64,000 bases of DNA from SHWC01 sp050173345 (GCA_050173345.1 JBFXKW010000016.1:1-64000), one strand, 5' to 3'. Counted from the stretch's first letter, positions 51,000-60,317 are shown. The notes: a model not told the origin generated them from the letters alone. Translations and numbers: made by a program.

Positions 51000-52382
51000 A
51001 TGACCACCGCGACCGCTGGCGCTTGGTACCGATTGGGCGAATGGCTACGCACGCATCAGCGTGCGATTCGGTGGGCGCAGTGGATCGTGGTTGCGCTCTA
51101 TCTGTTCCTACTGGTCATCCCTGCCGCGCTGCCGCTGCCCGACAATGCCGCTCATCTGTGGTCGAACGTCACGCGGTTCGCCCAGTTCGTGTTCTGGGGA
51201 CTGTGGTGGCCCTTCGTCCTCCTCAGCGTGGTCGTGCTAGGACGCGCCTGGTGCGGGCTGCTCTGCCCGGAAGGCGCCCTGTCCGAGTTCGTCAGCCGCC
51301 ACGGCCTCGGGCGAGCAATGCCGCGCTGGATCACCTGGGGCGGCTGGCCGTTCGTCGCCTTCTGTGGCACCACGATCTATGGGCAATTGATCAGTGTCTA
51401 CCAGTACCCGGCACCGGCCCTGCTCATTCTCGGCGGCTCGACCGTGGCCGCCATGACGGTCGGCTACTTGTACGGCAGAGAGAAGCGCGTCTGGTGCCGC
51501 TACCTCTGCCCAGTCAACGGCGTGTTCGCACTGCTTGCCAAGCTGGCACCGCTTCACTACCGGGTCGACGAAGCGGCCTGGCGAGCGGCGACACGGGACA
51601 GCGGCAGCTTTCACCGCTTCAATTGCGCGCCGCTGGTGCCGGTCCCCGTCATGAAGGGAAGCAGCCGGTGCCACATGTGCGGCCGGTGCAGTGGATTTCG
51701 AGGCGCCGTTGCCCTCTCCTCGCGTTCGCCGAACCACGAAATCATCCACGTGGCCGGCCGTGCCACCAAGCCGTGGGAGACGGCTCTGATTCTCTATGGC
51801 CTGATGGGCGTGGCCGTCGGCGCCTTCCATTGGCCAGCGAGCCACATGCTGGCTCAGATCAAACAGGCGCTCGCCGGCTGGCTGGTGCAGCACCACATGG
51901 TGTGGCCACTCGAGAACGCGGCGCCCTGGTGGCTGATCACCAACTATCCCGCACAAAACGATGTGCTCAACCTGCTCGATGGCGCCCTGGTGCTCGGCTA
52001 CATCGTGGCCGTGGCGGCGCTGATGGGCACGGCACTTTCGGTCTTGATCGCGCTCGCGGCCCGCTCGATCGGACCCTGGTCCTGGCCGCGCTTCCATCAT
52101 TTGGCGCAGGCATTGGTACCGCTGGCCGGATGCGGTGTCTTTCTCGGCCTTTCCACCCTCACCGTCTCGATGCTGCGGGCCGAGGGCGTATCACTATCTT
52201 GGGTCGATGACGCACGCGCCGCATTGTTGTTGGGCGCCTGGGGCTGGTCATTGTACCTGGCTCGCGGAATTCTCCGCCGCGAGTCGGCCTCCCGCCGGCG
52301 CCTTGCCGTGGCGCTTGTATCCATGGCCGTAGCCGGCACGCTCGCTGCGGCTGGTTGGGCTCTCTTGTTCTGGGCTCGCTGA
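51000..52382 (+). CDS. Membrane polyferredoxin, FtrD/NosR-like
   Basis: 460 aa with about nine membrane helices. Cys motifs CGLLCPEGALSEF, CRYLCPVNG and CHMCGRC lie in soluble loops of the first half and could bind two [4Fe-4S] clusters. This matches FtrD of the FtrABCD ferrous-iron system; NosR and CcoG share the motifs but differ in domain layout and gene context. No FTR1 permease gene is found, although 127 bp separate it from the P19-like gene. Electron-transfer role at the inner membrane. Confidence 0.8.
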   Translation: MTTATAGAWYRLGEWLRTHQRAIRWAQWIVVALYLFLLVIPAALPLPDNAAHLWSNVTRFAQFVFWGLWWPFVLLSVVVLGRAWCGLLCPEGALSEFVSRHGLGRAMPRWITWGGWPFVAFCGTTIYGQLISVYQYPAPALLILGGSTVAAMTVGYLYGREKRVWCRYLCPVNGVFALLAKLAPLHYRVDEAAWRAATRDSGSFHRFNCAPLVPVPVMKGSSRCHMCGRCSGFRGAVALSSRSPNHEIIHVAGRATKPWETALILYGLMGVAVGAFHWPASHMLAQIKQALAGWLVQHHMVWPLENAAPWWLITNYPAQNDVLNLLDGALVLGYIVAVAALMGTALSVLIALAARSIGPWSWPRFHHLAQALVPLAGCGVFLGLSTLTVSMLRAEGVSLSWVDDARAALLLGAWGWSLYLARGILRRESASRRRLAVALVSMAVAGTLAAAGWALLFWAR

Positions 52383-52482
52383 GCGACGAACGCGCGCGTG
52401 GTGATCATATGGATGGATTGCTTGCGCAACCAACTCGGATGATTCCTGTCGATATCCTCGCCCCCACCCGAACGATTCGGCG

Positions 52483-52758
52483 TTATCGTGTCCAAGCGAG
52501 ACTGCACCCAGAAGTGCCGAAGCGCTTCCGGGAGAGGATCGTGCCGTTTTCGTCTACGACCAGCCGGACCGCGCGCCGGTCGTGGAAGAACGTCAGCCGG
52601 TACCGCCCGGTATCCGTGCCCTCGCCGGTTTCGCAGCGCACGCTGATCGCGCCCTCCTTCAACAGTGCGAGCACATCGACCGGCGACAGGCTGAAAGCCT
52701 CGGCTAGGAGAGCGGCATCTACGATAAAGCCGTCGTCGCCCCGGTCGATCGCGCTCAT
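52483..52758 (-). CDS. DUF6522-like small protein
   Basis: 91 aa. FIVDAALLAEAFSLSPVDVLALLKEG then RCETGEGTDTGRYRLTFFH with RLVVDENGTILSR follows the pattern of DUF6522, a small family often near denitrification genes. No membrane segment. It overlaps the upstream 77-aa gene by four bases (ATGA). Function unknown; low-oxygen nitrogen metabolism is suggested by position. Confidence 0.65.
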   Translation of the reverse strand: MSAIDRGDDGFIVDAALLAEAFSLSPVDVLALLKEGAISVRCETGEGTDTGRYRLTFFHDRRAVRLVVDENGTILSRKRFGTSGCSLAWTR

Positions 52759-52988
52759 GACCCGCCTCGCCAGTCGTTGCTTGCCGCGGCTACGGTTGCG
52801 AACTGCGTCGCTACCGTCTGACTCACGGCGCTCAGGGCATCCGCATCCCCGGCGGGGCCCGGGCGCTGTCTGTCGCGAACCAGGGAATCGCGCTGGATCA
52901 GCTTGATCTCGATGCGGGCGAGCTTCACGGCCACCTCACGGCCTTCTTCAGGGACACTGATCCGAAGCGCGGAGAGCCAATCGGACAT
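52755..52988 (-). CDS. Hypothetical protein, 77 aa
   Basis: MSDWLSALRISVPEEGREVAVKLARIEIKL-like start split over an amphipathic helix; the second half is Ala/Thr/Val-rich. I do not recognise it. AGGAAG upstream and ATGA coupling to the DUF6522 gene support a real gene pair downstream of the broken NsrR-like gene. Confidence 0.55.
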   Translation of the reverse strand: MSDWLSALRISVPEEGREVAVKLARIEIKLIQRDSLVRDRQRPGPAGDADALSAVSQTVATQFATVAAASNDWRGGS

Positions 52989-53062
52989 CGTGTTTATCTT
53001 CCTCTTGTGGTGGGTCGTCCGTTGGTACCGCGCGCAAATGGGGGTGGTGTCGTGGAGAGCTC

Positions 53063-53400
53063 TCAGGCCGCCGCCCGCGCCGGCAAGGCAATGTCGGCAA
53101 GGGATGATCGATCGAGTTCGGTCAGGAACGTGTCCTTGGCTGAGCGAAGGCGTGCCTTGAGACGGCAGCGGCCGTTGATGGTGCCCTCGCTTCTGTCCGG
53201 TGCGAAGCACTCGACCAGCGGCTGCCACGTCGGGTAGCGACCATTCCGCCTCGTGCGAGGCGCTGCATTATCTTCGTCAGGTGGTTACGGGAAAGCCGGA
53301 ACTCCTCGGCAAGCTCGGCGGTGGAAAAAGCGTGGTCGGGCGTGCTGGCCATGCGCATCGACATGCGCAGGCCGTAGTCGGTGAATGATGTGAGGCGCAT
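53063..53400 (-). pseudogene. nsrR: NsrR-like Rrf2 repressor with internal deletion
   Basis: The N-terminus is a normal Rrf2 winged helix (MRLTSFTDYGLRMSMRMAS, STAELAEEFRLSRNHLTKIM, RLARGGMVATRRG). The next about 25 residues are missing. A different frame then resumes at QPLVECFAPDRSEGTINGRC followed by RLKARLRSAKDTFLTELD and LADIALPA. One of the three cluster cysteines is also replaced. NsrR senses nitric oxide through an iron-sulfur cluster. The product would be truncated and unable to bind the cluster. Confidence 0.75.
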
Positions 53401-53425
53401 TGTCGCATATGGCTCCAGCTAAATT

Positions 53426-53440
53426 GGTATTTATAATACC
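53426..53440. promoter_or_regulatory. NsrR-type palindromic operator
   Basis: GGTATT-TAT-AATACC is a perfect inverted repeat in an AT-rich patch between the start of the broken nsrR-like gene and the divergent haemoglobin relic. Its size and AT core fit Rrf2/NsrR sites. The site has outlived both genes it would control. Confidence 0.5.
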
Positions 53441-53490
53441 TATTAGCAGCGATAGATGAGATTGCAAGGACGAACCTCCGGAGTGGCCCG

Positions 53491-53760
53491 ATGCCTGCAC
53501 CCGTCGCAAATCGCCCGCATGCCATTCCCGTGCGTCGCGAGATGACGGCCGCGCTGATGGCGCGAAGGGACTGCACGGGAAGTGCCAACCGGTCTGGTCC
53601 ATCGCTTTCGCGGCGAGGTGCAAGCCGATGCCGTGCTCGGGCCGATCTTTGCTTCCCGGAGCGCAGATCGACGGCAGCATGTCGAGCGATTGGTCACCAT
53701 CTGGTCTCGGTGGCTCTGAATCACCGGACGCAATCACGGCGCTCCGCATAGCCGTGCAGG
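53491..53760 (+). pseudogene. Group III truncated haemoglobin, frameshifted
   Basis: Pieces in different frames assemble into a trHb3: MPAPVANRPHAIPVRREM, then LVHRFRGEVQADAVLGPIFA with a QHVERLVTIWS helix, and ITGRNHGAP. These match the family's FY-VRAD-LGPIFA, W-HL-M-FWSS and TGRYHG-P. At least two frame changes and a TGA follow the conserved Trp. trHb3 genes commonly sit next to nsrR in NO-protection clusters. Confidence 0.65.
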
Positions 53761-53819
53761 ACGCATCGCGCGACACCCCAAATGCCGCTCCCAAGCTGCG
53801 TTGACAAAGGACAGAGACC

Positions 53820-54296
53820 ATGACCAACGCCGTACCGATCCACGATCCCGCCGAACTGACCCGCTATATCGAGACGCGCTACCATGCCCGCCATCGGAAG
53901 GAGTTGCCCGAGCTGGCGGAGTTGGCCGCAAAGGTCGAGGCCGTCCATTCTGGGCAGGACAGTGTGCCCGCGGGGCTGTCGGACCTCCTGCACCGCATGA
54001 TTGGCGAGATGGAAGTGCACATGAAGAAAGAGGAATTGATCCTCTTCCCGGCCATCCGAAAGGGCGGCATGCCTGGCATCGAACAACCGATCGCGGTGAT
54101 GCGCGCCGACCACGACGACCACACTGCCGAACTCGACGAGATCCGCCGGATCACCGGAGGCCTGTCCCTTCCCGAGGGCGCCTGCGGCACCTGGACCATG
54201 CTCTACCGCGGGCTCGGAACCTTCATAGCGGATTTCGAAGAGCATTTGCGGCTCGAGAACGACGTGCTCTTTCCACAGTTCGAACCGTGGGACTGA
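53820..54296 (+). CDS. Haemerythrin-domain protein, RIC/YtfE-like
   Basis: 158 aa, a single di-iron four-helix bundle. Candidate ligands are in YIETRYHARHRKELPEL, MEVHMKKEELILFPAI, MRADHDDHTAELDEI and FEEHLRLENDVLFPQF. It lacks the N-terminal ScdA/DUF542 domain of full RIC proteins. Such proteins repair iron-sulfur clusters after nitric oxide or bind O2/NO. AAGGA precedes the ATG. It is the only intact NO-related gene between the broken nsrR and nar. Confidence 0.9.
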   Translation: MTNAVPIHDPAELTRYIETRYHARHRKELPELAELAAKVEAVHSGQDSVPAGLSDLLHRMIGEMEVHMKKEELILFPAIRKGGMPGIEQPIAVMRADHDDHTAELDEIRRITGGLSLPEGACGTWTMLYRGLGTFIADFEEHLRLENDVLFPQFEPWD

Positions 54297-54562
54297 GGTC
54301 ATATCGGTCCTGGGCAGTGGATCCTTGAGATCGTCCGGAGCAGCGACAGTGCCCACGGATGCAAGGCACTGCCACGTTGCCAGGTGGTCGCACGCATCTT
54401 TTGGTAGCTCGACTGGAGCTGTCGCCTTGCCAGGCCTTCGAAACCATGAAGGTCGAGGCCTGCCATCCGGACCAGCCGTGTTTACGATCCGATCCAGGCC
54501 GATCACGGGTACCAAGTGCCCGAAGGCTGGCCGAAGCGTCTTGCGTGGCCTCAGGAAGCCTC
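54297..54562. other. Stretch between haemerythrin and PAS genes
   Basis: The PAS frame stays open through part of it (reading HLLVARLELSPCQAFETMKVEAC) but with no family similarity or ribosome site, so I leave it outside the gene. Nothing else is visible. Confidence 0.3.
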
Positions 54563-55015
54563 ATGATGACGATCGGAGTAGAAGCTGCACGTGTACTTTC
54601 CGATGACGAGTTGCGGCGTGTCGGCCTATCCGCGATCAAGGACATTCCGGACGCGTTCATCTATGCCGATCGGTCCGAGACGATCCGGTTCTGGAACGCC
54701 GGCTCGACGCGGATCTTCGGCTATGCGGCTGACGATGCGGTCGGCCGCTCGCTCGACATCATCATTCCCGAACGCCTGCGAGGGCGTCATTGGGTTGGCT
54801 TCGACGAGATGATGGAAACCGAGGAGCCCCACCATCCACCAGACGGCCTGCGCGCCGTACCCGCTCTGACCAGATCAGGGAAGGCGATTTCGATCGAGTT
54901 CACAGTGGCGCCGGTCCGCGACGGCCAGGGGATGGTCGAGAGCATGGCGGCCATCCTGCGCGACGTGGTGGAGCGGTTCGAGGAGCTCAAGCGGCTACGC
55001 AAAGCGGCGAGATGA
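54563..55015 (+). CDS. Single PAS-domain protein
   Basis: 150 aa. One PAS domain: IPDAFIYADRSETIRFWNAGS, RIFGYAADDAVGRSLDIIIPE, and an SIEFTVAPVRDGQG core strand. It ends in a short coiled-coil-like helix (VERFEELKRLRKAAR) without kinase, HTH or GGDEF output. Stand-alone PAS proteins like this are common in nar and denitrification loci and may sense redox or bind haem. AGGAAG precedes the ATG. Confidence 0.8.
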   Translation: MMTIGVEAARVLSDDELRRVGLSAIKDIPDAFIYADRSETIRFWNAGSTRIFGYAADDAVGRSLDIIIPERLRGRHWVGFDEMMETEEPHHPPDGLRAVPALTRSGKAISIEFTVAPVRDGQGMVESMAAILRDVVERFEELKRLRKAAR

Positions 55016-55435
55016 CGTTCGGGCTGTGGCAGGCCATGTCGGTGGAGGCAACCTTGGACCGGACCGATGAAAAGCTCAGGCAAAGAGAGCGTCGGATGAT
55101 CCCGCTGCGAAGGCGCTTGCGAGGCTGGGCATGATGCTTCTCTCGAAGATTCTTTCAGTTACTGGTGGAAGCTTACCGCACAGGCCGGACCGTGGACTGC
55201 TGGACCAATGATTGGACGGGACTATGGATGAGCTCCCATCGTGACCGGATGTCGCGAGGGGCGTCTGTCTGTGGTATAAACATACATGCCGGACGAAGGA
55301 TTGCCGCAGCGATGGGAACGAGGCGCGGCGGCGCGCGCCGTCTGTGTGGCGGACGTAGCCGTGCGGTTCAGCTTGCTTCCAGCGCGCAGTGCTTGACCAA
55401 CGAACTGGACAACGCTCAGCCAGGGAAGTCGCATC
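55016..55435. other. Gene-free stretch before the SLAC1/TehA gene
   Basis: About 420 bp with only short frames. One small frame (55285-55395) starts at ATG and reads PDEGLPQRWERGAAARAVC, unrecognised. I found no FNR-type box in it by eye. The promoter of the nar cluster should lie here. Confidence 0.35.
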
Positions 55436-56503
55436 GTGAGGCTCCGTTTCGAACGAGGACGGCGCGACGATCTGGAGACGCTGCACCCCGCCTATTTCGC
55501 GCTGGTCATGGCCACCGGCATCGTCGGTATTGCCACGCATCTCCACAGCCTGCCCGTGGTGCCGGCCGCTCTGTTCTGGCTCAACGCTTTGTTCATCGTC
55601 GTTCTGGTAGCGGCAACGGTCGCGCGCATCCTGCGCCACCCTCACGCGTTTGTCGCCGACATCCGGAACCACAGCCGCGGCGTCGGCTTCTTCACGACGG
55701 TCGTGGCGGCCGGCGTATTCGGCAGCCAGCTGGTCATTCAGATGGAGGCGCCCACCGTCGCAGTCTTCTTCTGGCTTGTCACCGCCGTGCTCTGGGTGGT
55801 GACCACCTATGGGATCCTCGCCGTGCTCACCGTGGTTCCCGACAAGCCGAGCCTCGCCGCCGGTCTCAACGGCGGCTGGCTGGTCATCGTCGTCGCCACG
55901 CAGTCTGTTGCGATCATCACCGTCCTGATGCTTTCCTCCGGGTTCACCGCCGGACTTCGCGAGCCGCTCATGTTCGCGGCGCTGGTCCTCTGGCTCGGTG
56001 GTGGCGCCCTGTACCTCTGGCTGATGGGCCTGATCTTCTTCCGATACACCTTTCTTCCGATGTCGCCGGCCGACCTCACGCCGCCCTACTGGATCAGCAT
56101 GGGCGCGGTGGCCATCTCGACGCTGGCCGGCACCACGCTCCTCGGGGAGGCCGCGCTGTCGCCGATCGTCGCCGAGCTCGCACCGTTCGTCGAAGGGCTG
56201 ACGCTGCTCTACTGGGCGATCGGCAGCTGGTGGATCCCCATGCTTCTGGTGCTTGGCGTCTGGCGTTATCTGATTCGCGGCGTGCCGTTTGCCTACGATC
56301 CGCTGTACTGGGGCGGCGTCTTCCCGCTCGGGATGTATTCGGTGTGCACGCTCCGTTTGACCGATATCATGGACGCCCCTTTCCTCCGCCCGCTATCGAC
56401 GGCTTTCATGATCGTGGCGGTGGTCGCGTGGGCGACAACCTTCGTCGGCCTGCTGGACAGCCGCCTGCGCGCTGCGCGCCGCGAGGTAAAGGCAGGGCAA
56501 TGA
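55436..56503 (+). CDS. SLAC1/TehA-family (TDT) anion channel or transporter
   Basis: 355 aa, about ten membrane helices. Opening LHPAYFALVMATGIVGIAT and central ARILRHP / FFTTVVAAGVFGSQL are family marks. TehA, Mae1 and the plant anion channel SLAC1 belong here; SLAC1 conducts nitrate and chloride. It stands 55 bp ahead of narG, where a NarK nitrate/nitrite transporter is usual, and no narK is present in the window. Moving nitrate or nitrite is the natural inference. GTG start after AGGGAAG. Confidence 0.88.
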   Translation: MRLRFERGRRDDLETLHPAYFALVMATGIVGIATHLHSLPVVPAALFWLNALFIVVLVAATVARILRHPHAFVADIRNHSRGVGFFTTVVAAGVFGSQLVIQMEAPTVAVFFWLVTAVLWVVTTYGILAVLTVVPDKPSLAAGLNGGWLVIVVATQSVAIITVLMLSSGFTAGLREPLMFAALVLWLGGGALYLWLMGLIFFRYTFLPMSPADLTPPYWISMGAVAISTLAGTTLLGEAALSPIVAELAPFVEGLTLLYWAIGSWWIPMLLVLGVWRYLIRGVPFAYDPLYWGGVFPLGMYSVCTLRLTDIMDAPFLRPLSTAFMIVAVVAWATTFVGLLDSRLRAARREVKAGQ

Positions 56504-56558
56504 AGCTTGCCGGCTGGCCCGGCGCGGTTGGCGAACCCGCTACTCGAAGGAGCTTGGC

Positions 56559-59500
56559 ATGAGTCACCTCTTGGATCGCCTGAACTTCTTTGCCAAGACC
56601 GAGGTCGACCGGTTCGCGGGCGGCCACGGCGTAACCGTGCGCCAGGATCGGCGCTGGGAGGATGCCTATCGCCACCGCTGGCAGCACGACAAGATCGTCC
56701 GCTCGACGCATGGTGCGAACTGCACCGGCGCATGCTCCTGGAAGATCTATGTCAAGGGCGGCATCGTCACCTGGGAAACCCAGCAGACCGACTATCCACG
56801 TACCCGCCCCGACCTGCCCAACCACGAGCCGCGCGGCTGCTCGCGCGGAGCGAGCTACAGCTGGTATCTCTATTCCGGCAACCGGATCAAATACCCGCTC
56901 GTACGCTCGCGCCTGGTGCGCGCGTGGCGCGAGGCGCGGAAGAGTCTGAGCCCGGTTGCAGCCTGGCAGGCGATCGTCGAGAACCCCGCGACGCGCAATG
57001 ACTATGTCCGGATGCGCGGGCGGGGCGGCTTCGTACGCGCCGATTGGGACGAGGTCACCGAGATCATCGCCGCCGCCAACGCCTATACGATCAAGCGCTA
57101 CGGCCCTGACCGGGTGATCGGCTTCTCGCCGATCCCGGCGATGTCGATGGTGTCGTACGCCGCTGGCACGCGCTACCTGTCGCTCATCGGCGGGGCGTGC
57201 ATGTCGTTCTACGACTGGTACTGCGATCTGCCGCCGTCGTCGCCGCAAACCTGGGGCGAGCAGACCGACGTGCCGGAATCGGCCGACTGGTACAACGCCG
57301 GATTCCTCATCCTCTGGGGCTCGAACGTGCCCCAGACCCGGACCCCGGACGCCCACTTCTACACCGAGGCCCGCTACAAAGGGACCAAGAGCGTCGTCAT
57401 CTCGCCGGATTACAGCGAGGCGGCCAAGTTCGCCGACCTCTGGCTCCATCCCAAGCAGGGCACAGACGCTGCGCTCGCCCTGGCGCTCGGCCATGTCGTT
57501 CTGCGCGAGTTTCATGTCGAGAACCAGACCGCGTATTTCGCGGACTACTTGAAACACTACACCGATCTGCCGATGCTGGTCCGCCTGGTCGAGCAAGGGG
57601 GACGCTACGTCCCCGAGCAGCTCCTGCGTGCTTCCGACTTCGAGAACGCGCTGGGGCAGACCAACAACCCGGAATGGAAGACGGTGGCGATCGACAGCCA
57701 CTCGGGCGAGGCCGTGGTGCCGCGCGGCTCGATCGGCTTCCGCTGGGGCGAGCAGGGTAAGTGGAACCTCGAGGCGAAGGACGCTGCCGGCCGCGAGGTC
57801 GACCTCCGGCTTTCGCTGCTTGAGGCTGGCACGCACGATCAGGTGGTCGGCGTCGGCTTTCCTTACTTCGGCAACCGGCACCATGACTACTTTGAGGGCA
57901 CCGACCACCCCGACGTGCTGGTGCGCAACGTCCCGACGAAGCGCCTTCGCCTCAAGGACGGCGATGCCCTGGTCGCGACCGCGTACGACCTGCTCGTCGC
58001 CAACTACGGCCTCGACCGCGGGCTCGGAGGCGAGCACATAGCGGCCTCCTACGACGACGAGGCGCCGTACACGCCGGCCTGGGCGGAGCGGATCACCGGC
58101 GTGCCGCGCGGCCACATCATCACCGTCGCCCGCGAGTTTGCCCGCAATGCCGCCAAAACCGAAGGCAAATCGATGGTGATCCTCGGCGCTGGGCTCAACC
58201 ACTGGTACCACATGGACATGAGCTATCGCGGGATCATCAATCTCCTGGTGATGTGCGGCTGTGTCGGCCAGCCGGGCGGCGGCTGGGCGCACTATGTCGG
58301 GCAGGAGAAGCTGCGCCCGCAGACCGGCTGGCTGCCCCTCGCCTTCGCCCTCGACTGGACCCGGCCGCCGCGCCAGATGAACTCGACCTCGTTCTGGTAC
58401 GCGCACACCGACCAATGGCGCTACGAGGCGCTAGAAGTCGCGGACATCCTCTCGCCGACCGCGCCTGCCGGGCCCTGGGACGGGGCGCTGATCGACTACA
58501 ACGTGCGTGCCGAGCGCATGGGATGGCTGCCATCGGCGCCGCAGCTCAGGACCAATCCGCTCGAGATCGCGAAGCAGGCGGAAAAGGCCGGCAAAGCGCC
58601 CAAGGATTTCGTGGTCGAAGAGCTGAAGTCGGGCTCGCTCCGGATGTCCTGCGAGGATCCGGACGATCCCGAGAATTGGCCGCGCAACCTGTTCGTCTGG
58701 CGCTCGAACCTGCTGGGCTCGTCCGGGAAGGGACATGAATACTTCCTGAAGCACCTGCTGGGCGCCACCCACGGCGTCCAAGGCAAGGATCTCGGCGAGA
58801 CCGGTCGTCAGGTACCAGGCGAGGTTGCCTGGCGCGACAAGGCCCCCGAGGGCAAGCTCGATCTCCTGGTGACGCTCGACTTCCGCATGTCGACCACCTG
58901 CGTCTACTCCGACATCGTGCTGCCGACTGCCACCTGGTATGAGAAGAACGACCTCAACACCTCGGATATGCACCCCTTCATCCATCCGCTCGGCGCGGCG
59001 GTGGATCCGGTGTGGGAGAGTCGGAGCGACTGGGAGATCTACAAAGCGATCGCGCGCAAGTTCTCGGAGGTGGCACCCGAGGTGCTTGGCGTCGAGAAGG
59101 ACGTTGTCCTGGTACCGATCCTGCACGACACCCCAGCTGAGCTCGCCCAGGCGACCCAGGTCAGGGACTGGAAGCGGGGCGAGGTCGAACCCGTGCCGGG
59201 CAAGACCATGCCCCAGATCGCGGTAGTCGAGCGCGATTATTCAAACGTCTACAAGCGCTTCACCGCGCTCGGCCCGCTCATGAGCGAGCTCGGCAACGGC
59301 GGCAAGGGCATCAACTGGAAGACCGAGCACGAGGTCGAGGCGCTGCGGGCGCTGAACGGTATCGTGACCGAGGAAGGGCCAACCAAGGGTCTGCCGCGGA
59401 TCGAGACCGACATCCACGCGACCGAGGTGATCCTGATGCTGGCCCCCGAGAGCAACGGCCAGGTTGCGGTTCGGGCCTGGGAGGCGCTGGGTCGGACGAC

Positions 59501-60317
59501 CGGACGACAGCACACCCATCTCGCGCGGCCCAAGGAGGAAGAGAAGATCCGTTTTCGTGACGTAGTGGCCCAGCCGCGCAAAATCATCTCGTCACCCATC
59601 TGGTCCGGGATCGAGTCGGAAGAGGTCTGCTACAACGCGGGTTACACCAACGTCCACGAGCTGATCCCCTGGCGTACGCTCAGCGGACGCCAGCAGCTCT
59701 ATCAGGACCATCCCTGGATGCGCGCGTTCGGCGAGGCGTTCTGCGTATACCGGCCGCCGATCGACACGCAGACGATCAAGCCGATGATCGAGGCATACGC
59801 CGACGATCGGCCGCAGGTTGTGCTTAACTTCATCACCCCGCATCAGAAGTGGGGCATCCACTCGACCTATACCGACAATCTCCTCATGCTCACGCTCTCG
59901 CGGGGTGGGCCGATCATCTGGATCTCGGAAGCGGATGCCAAGAAGGCCGACATCGAGGACAACGACTGGATCGAGGCCTACAACAGCAACGGCGCACTCA
60001 CCGCCCGCGCCGTTGTCTCGCAGCGGGTAAAGCAGGGCATGGTGCTCATGTACCATGCCCAGGAGAAGATTGTGAACGTCCCCGGCTCCGAGATCACCGG
60101 GCAGCGCGGCGGCATCCACAACTCGGTCACCCGTACCACGGTCAAGCCCACGCACATGATCGGCGGCTATGCACACCAGTCGTACGGCTTCAATTACTAC
60201 GGCACCGTCGGCTCCAACCGCGACGAGTTCATCATCGTCCGCAAGATGAAGAAAGTCGAATGGCTTGAGAACCCCGAGGCCTCGACGGTCGCTTATGGAC
60301 ACGGAGACGCGCCATGA
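56559..60317 (+). CDS. narG: Respiratory nitrate reductase alpha subunit
   Basis: 1252 aa, full length. The FS0 iron-sulfur motif is His51-x3-Cys55-x3-Cys59 (HGANCTGAC). The molybdenum ligand Asp lies in YDWYCDLPPSSPQTWGEQTD, and GHGVTVRQDRRWEDAYRHRW precedes the cluster. It reduces nitrate to nitrite at a bis-MGD cofactor on the cytoplasmic side. It has no Tat leader beyond the vestigial N-terminus usual for NarG. AAGGAG lies before the ATG. Its stop overlaps narH in ATGA. Confidence 0.97.
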   Translation: MSHLLDRLNFFAKTEVDRFAGGHGVTVRQDRRWEDAYRHRWQHDKIVRSTHGANCTGACSWKIYVKGGIVTWETQQTDYPRTRPDLPNHEPRGCSRGASYSWYLYSGNRIKYPLVRSRLVRAWREARKSLSPVAAWQAIVENPATRNDYVRMRGRGGFVRADWDEVTEIIAAANAYTIKRYGPDRVIGFSPIPAMSMVSYAAGTRYLSLIGGACMSFYDWYCDLPPSSPQTWGEQTDVPESADWYNAGFLILWGSNVPQTRTPDAHFYTEARYKGTKSVVISPDYSEAAKFADLWLHPKQGTDAALALALGHVVLREFHVENQTAYFADYLKHYTDLPMLVRLVEQGGRYVPEQLLRASDFENALGQTNNPEWKTVAIDSHSGEAVVPRGSIGFRWGEQGKWNLEAKDAAGREVDLRLSLLEAGTHDQVVGVGFPYFGNRHHDYFEGTDHPDVLVRNVPTKRLRLKDGDALVATAYDLLVANYGLDRGLGGEHIAASYDDEAPYTPAWAERITGVPRGHIITVAREFARNAAKTEGKSMVILGAGLNHWYHMDMSYRGIINLLVMCGCVGQPGGGWAHYVGQEKLRPQTGWLPLAFALDWTRPPRQMNSTSFWYAHTDQWRYEALEVADILSPTAPAGPWDGALIDYNVRAERMGWLPSAPQLRTNPLEIAKQAEKAGKAPKDFVVEELKSGSLRMSCEDPDDPENWPRNLFVWRSNLLGSSGKGHEYFLKHLLGATHGVQGKDLGETGRQVPGEVAWRDKAPEGKLDLLVTLDFRMSTTCVYSDIVLPTATWYEKNDLNTSDMHPFIHPLGAAVDPVWESRSDWEIYKAIARKFSEVAPEVLGVEKDVVLVPILHDTPAELAQATQVRDWKRGEVEPVPGKTMPQIAVVERDYSNVYKRFTALGPLMSELGNGGKGINWKTEHEVEALRALNGIVTEEGPTKGLPRIETDIHATEVILMLAPESNGQVAVRAWEALGRTTGRQHTHLARPKEEEKIRFRDVVAQPRKIISSPIWSGIESEEVCYNAGYTNVHELIPWRTLSGRQQLYQDHPWMRAFGEAFCVYRPPIDTQTIKPMIEAYADDRPQVVLNFITPHQKWGIHSTYTDNLLMLTLSRGGPIIWISEADAKKADIEDNDWIEAYNSNGALTARAVVSQRVKQGMVLMYHAQEKIVNVPGSEITGQRGGIHNSVTRTTVKPTHMIGGYAHQSYGFNYYGTVGSNRDEFIIVRKMKKVEWLENPEASTVAYGHGDAP

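Noticed and set aside
50803..51003. Short frame with a hydrophobic segment between the P19-like and polyferredoxin genes
   Set aside because: No start codon after the upstream gene ends; too small for an FTR1 or FtrB protein.
51000..52382. Calling the polyferredoxin NosR or CcoG
   Set aside because: It has no periplasmic flavin domain as in NosR, lacks the C-terminal Ig-like domain of CcoG, and adjoins a P19-like iron protein.
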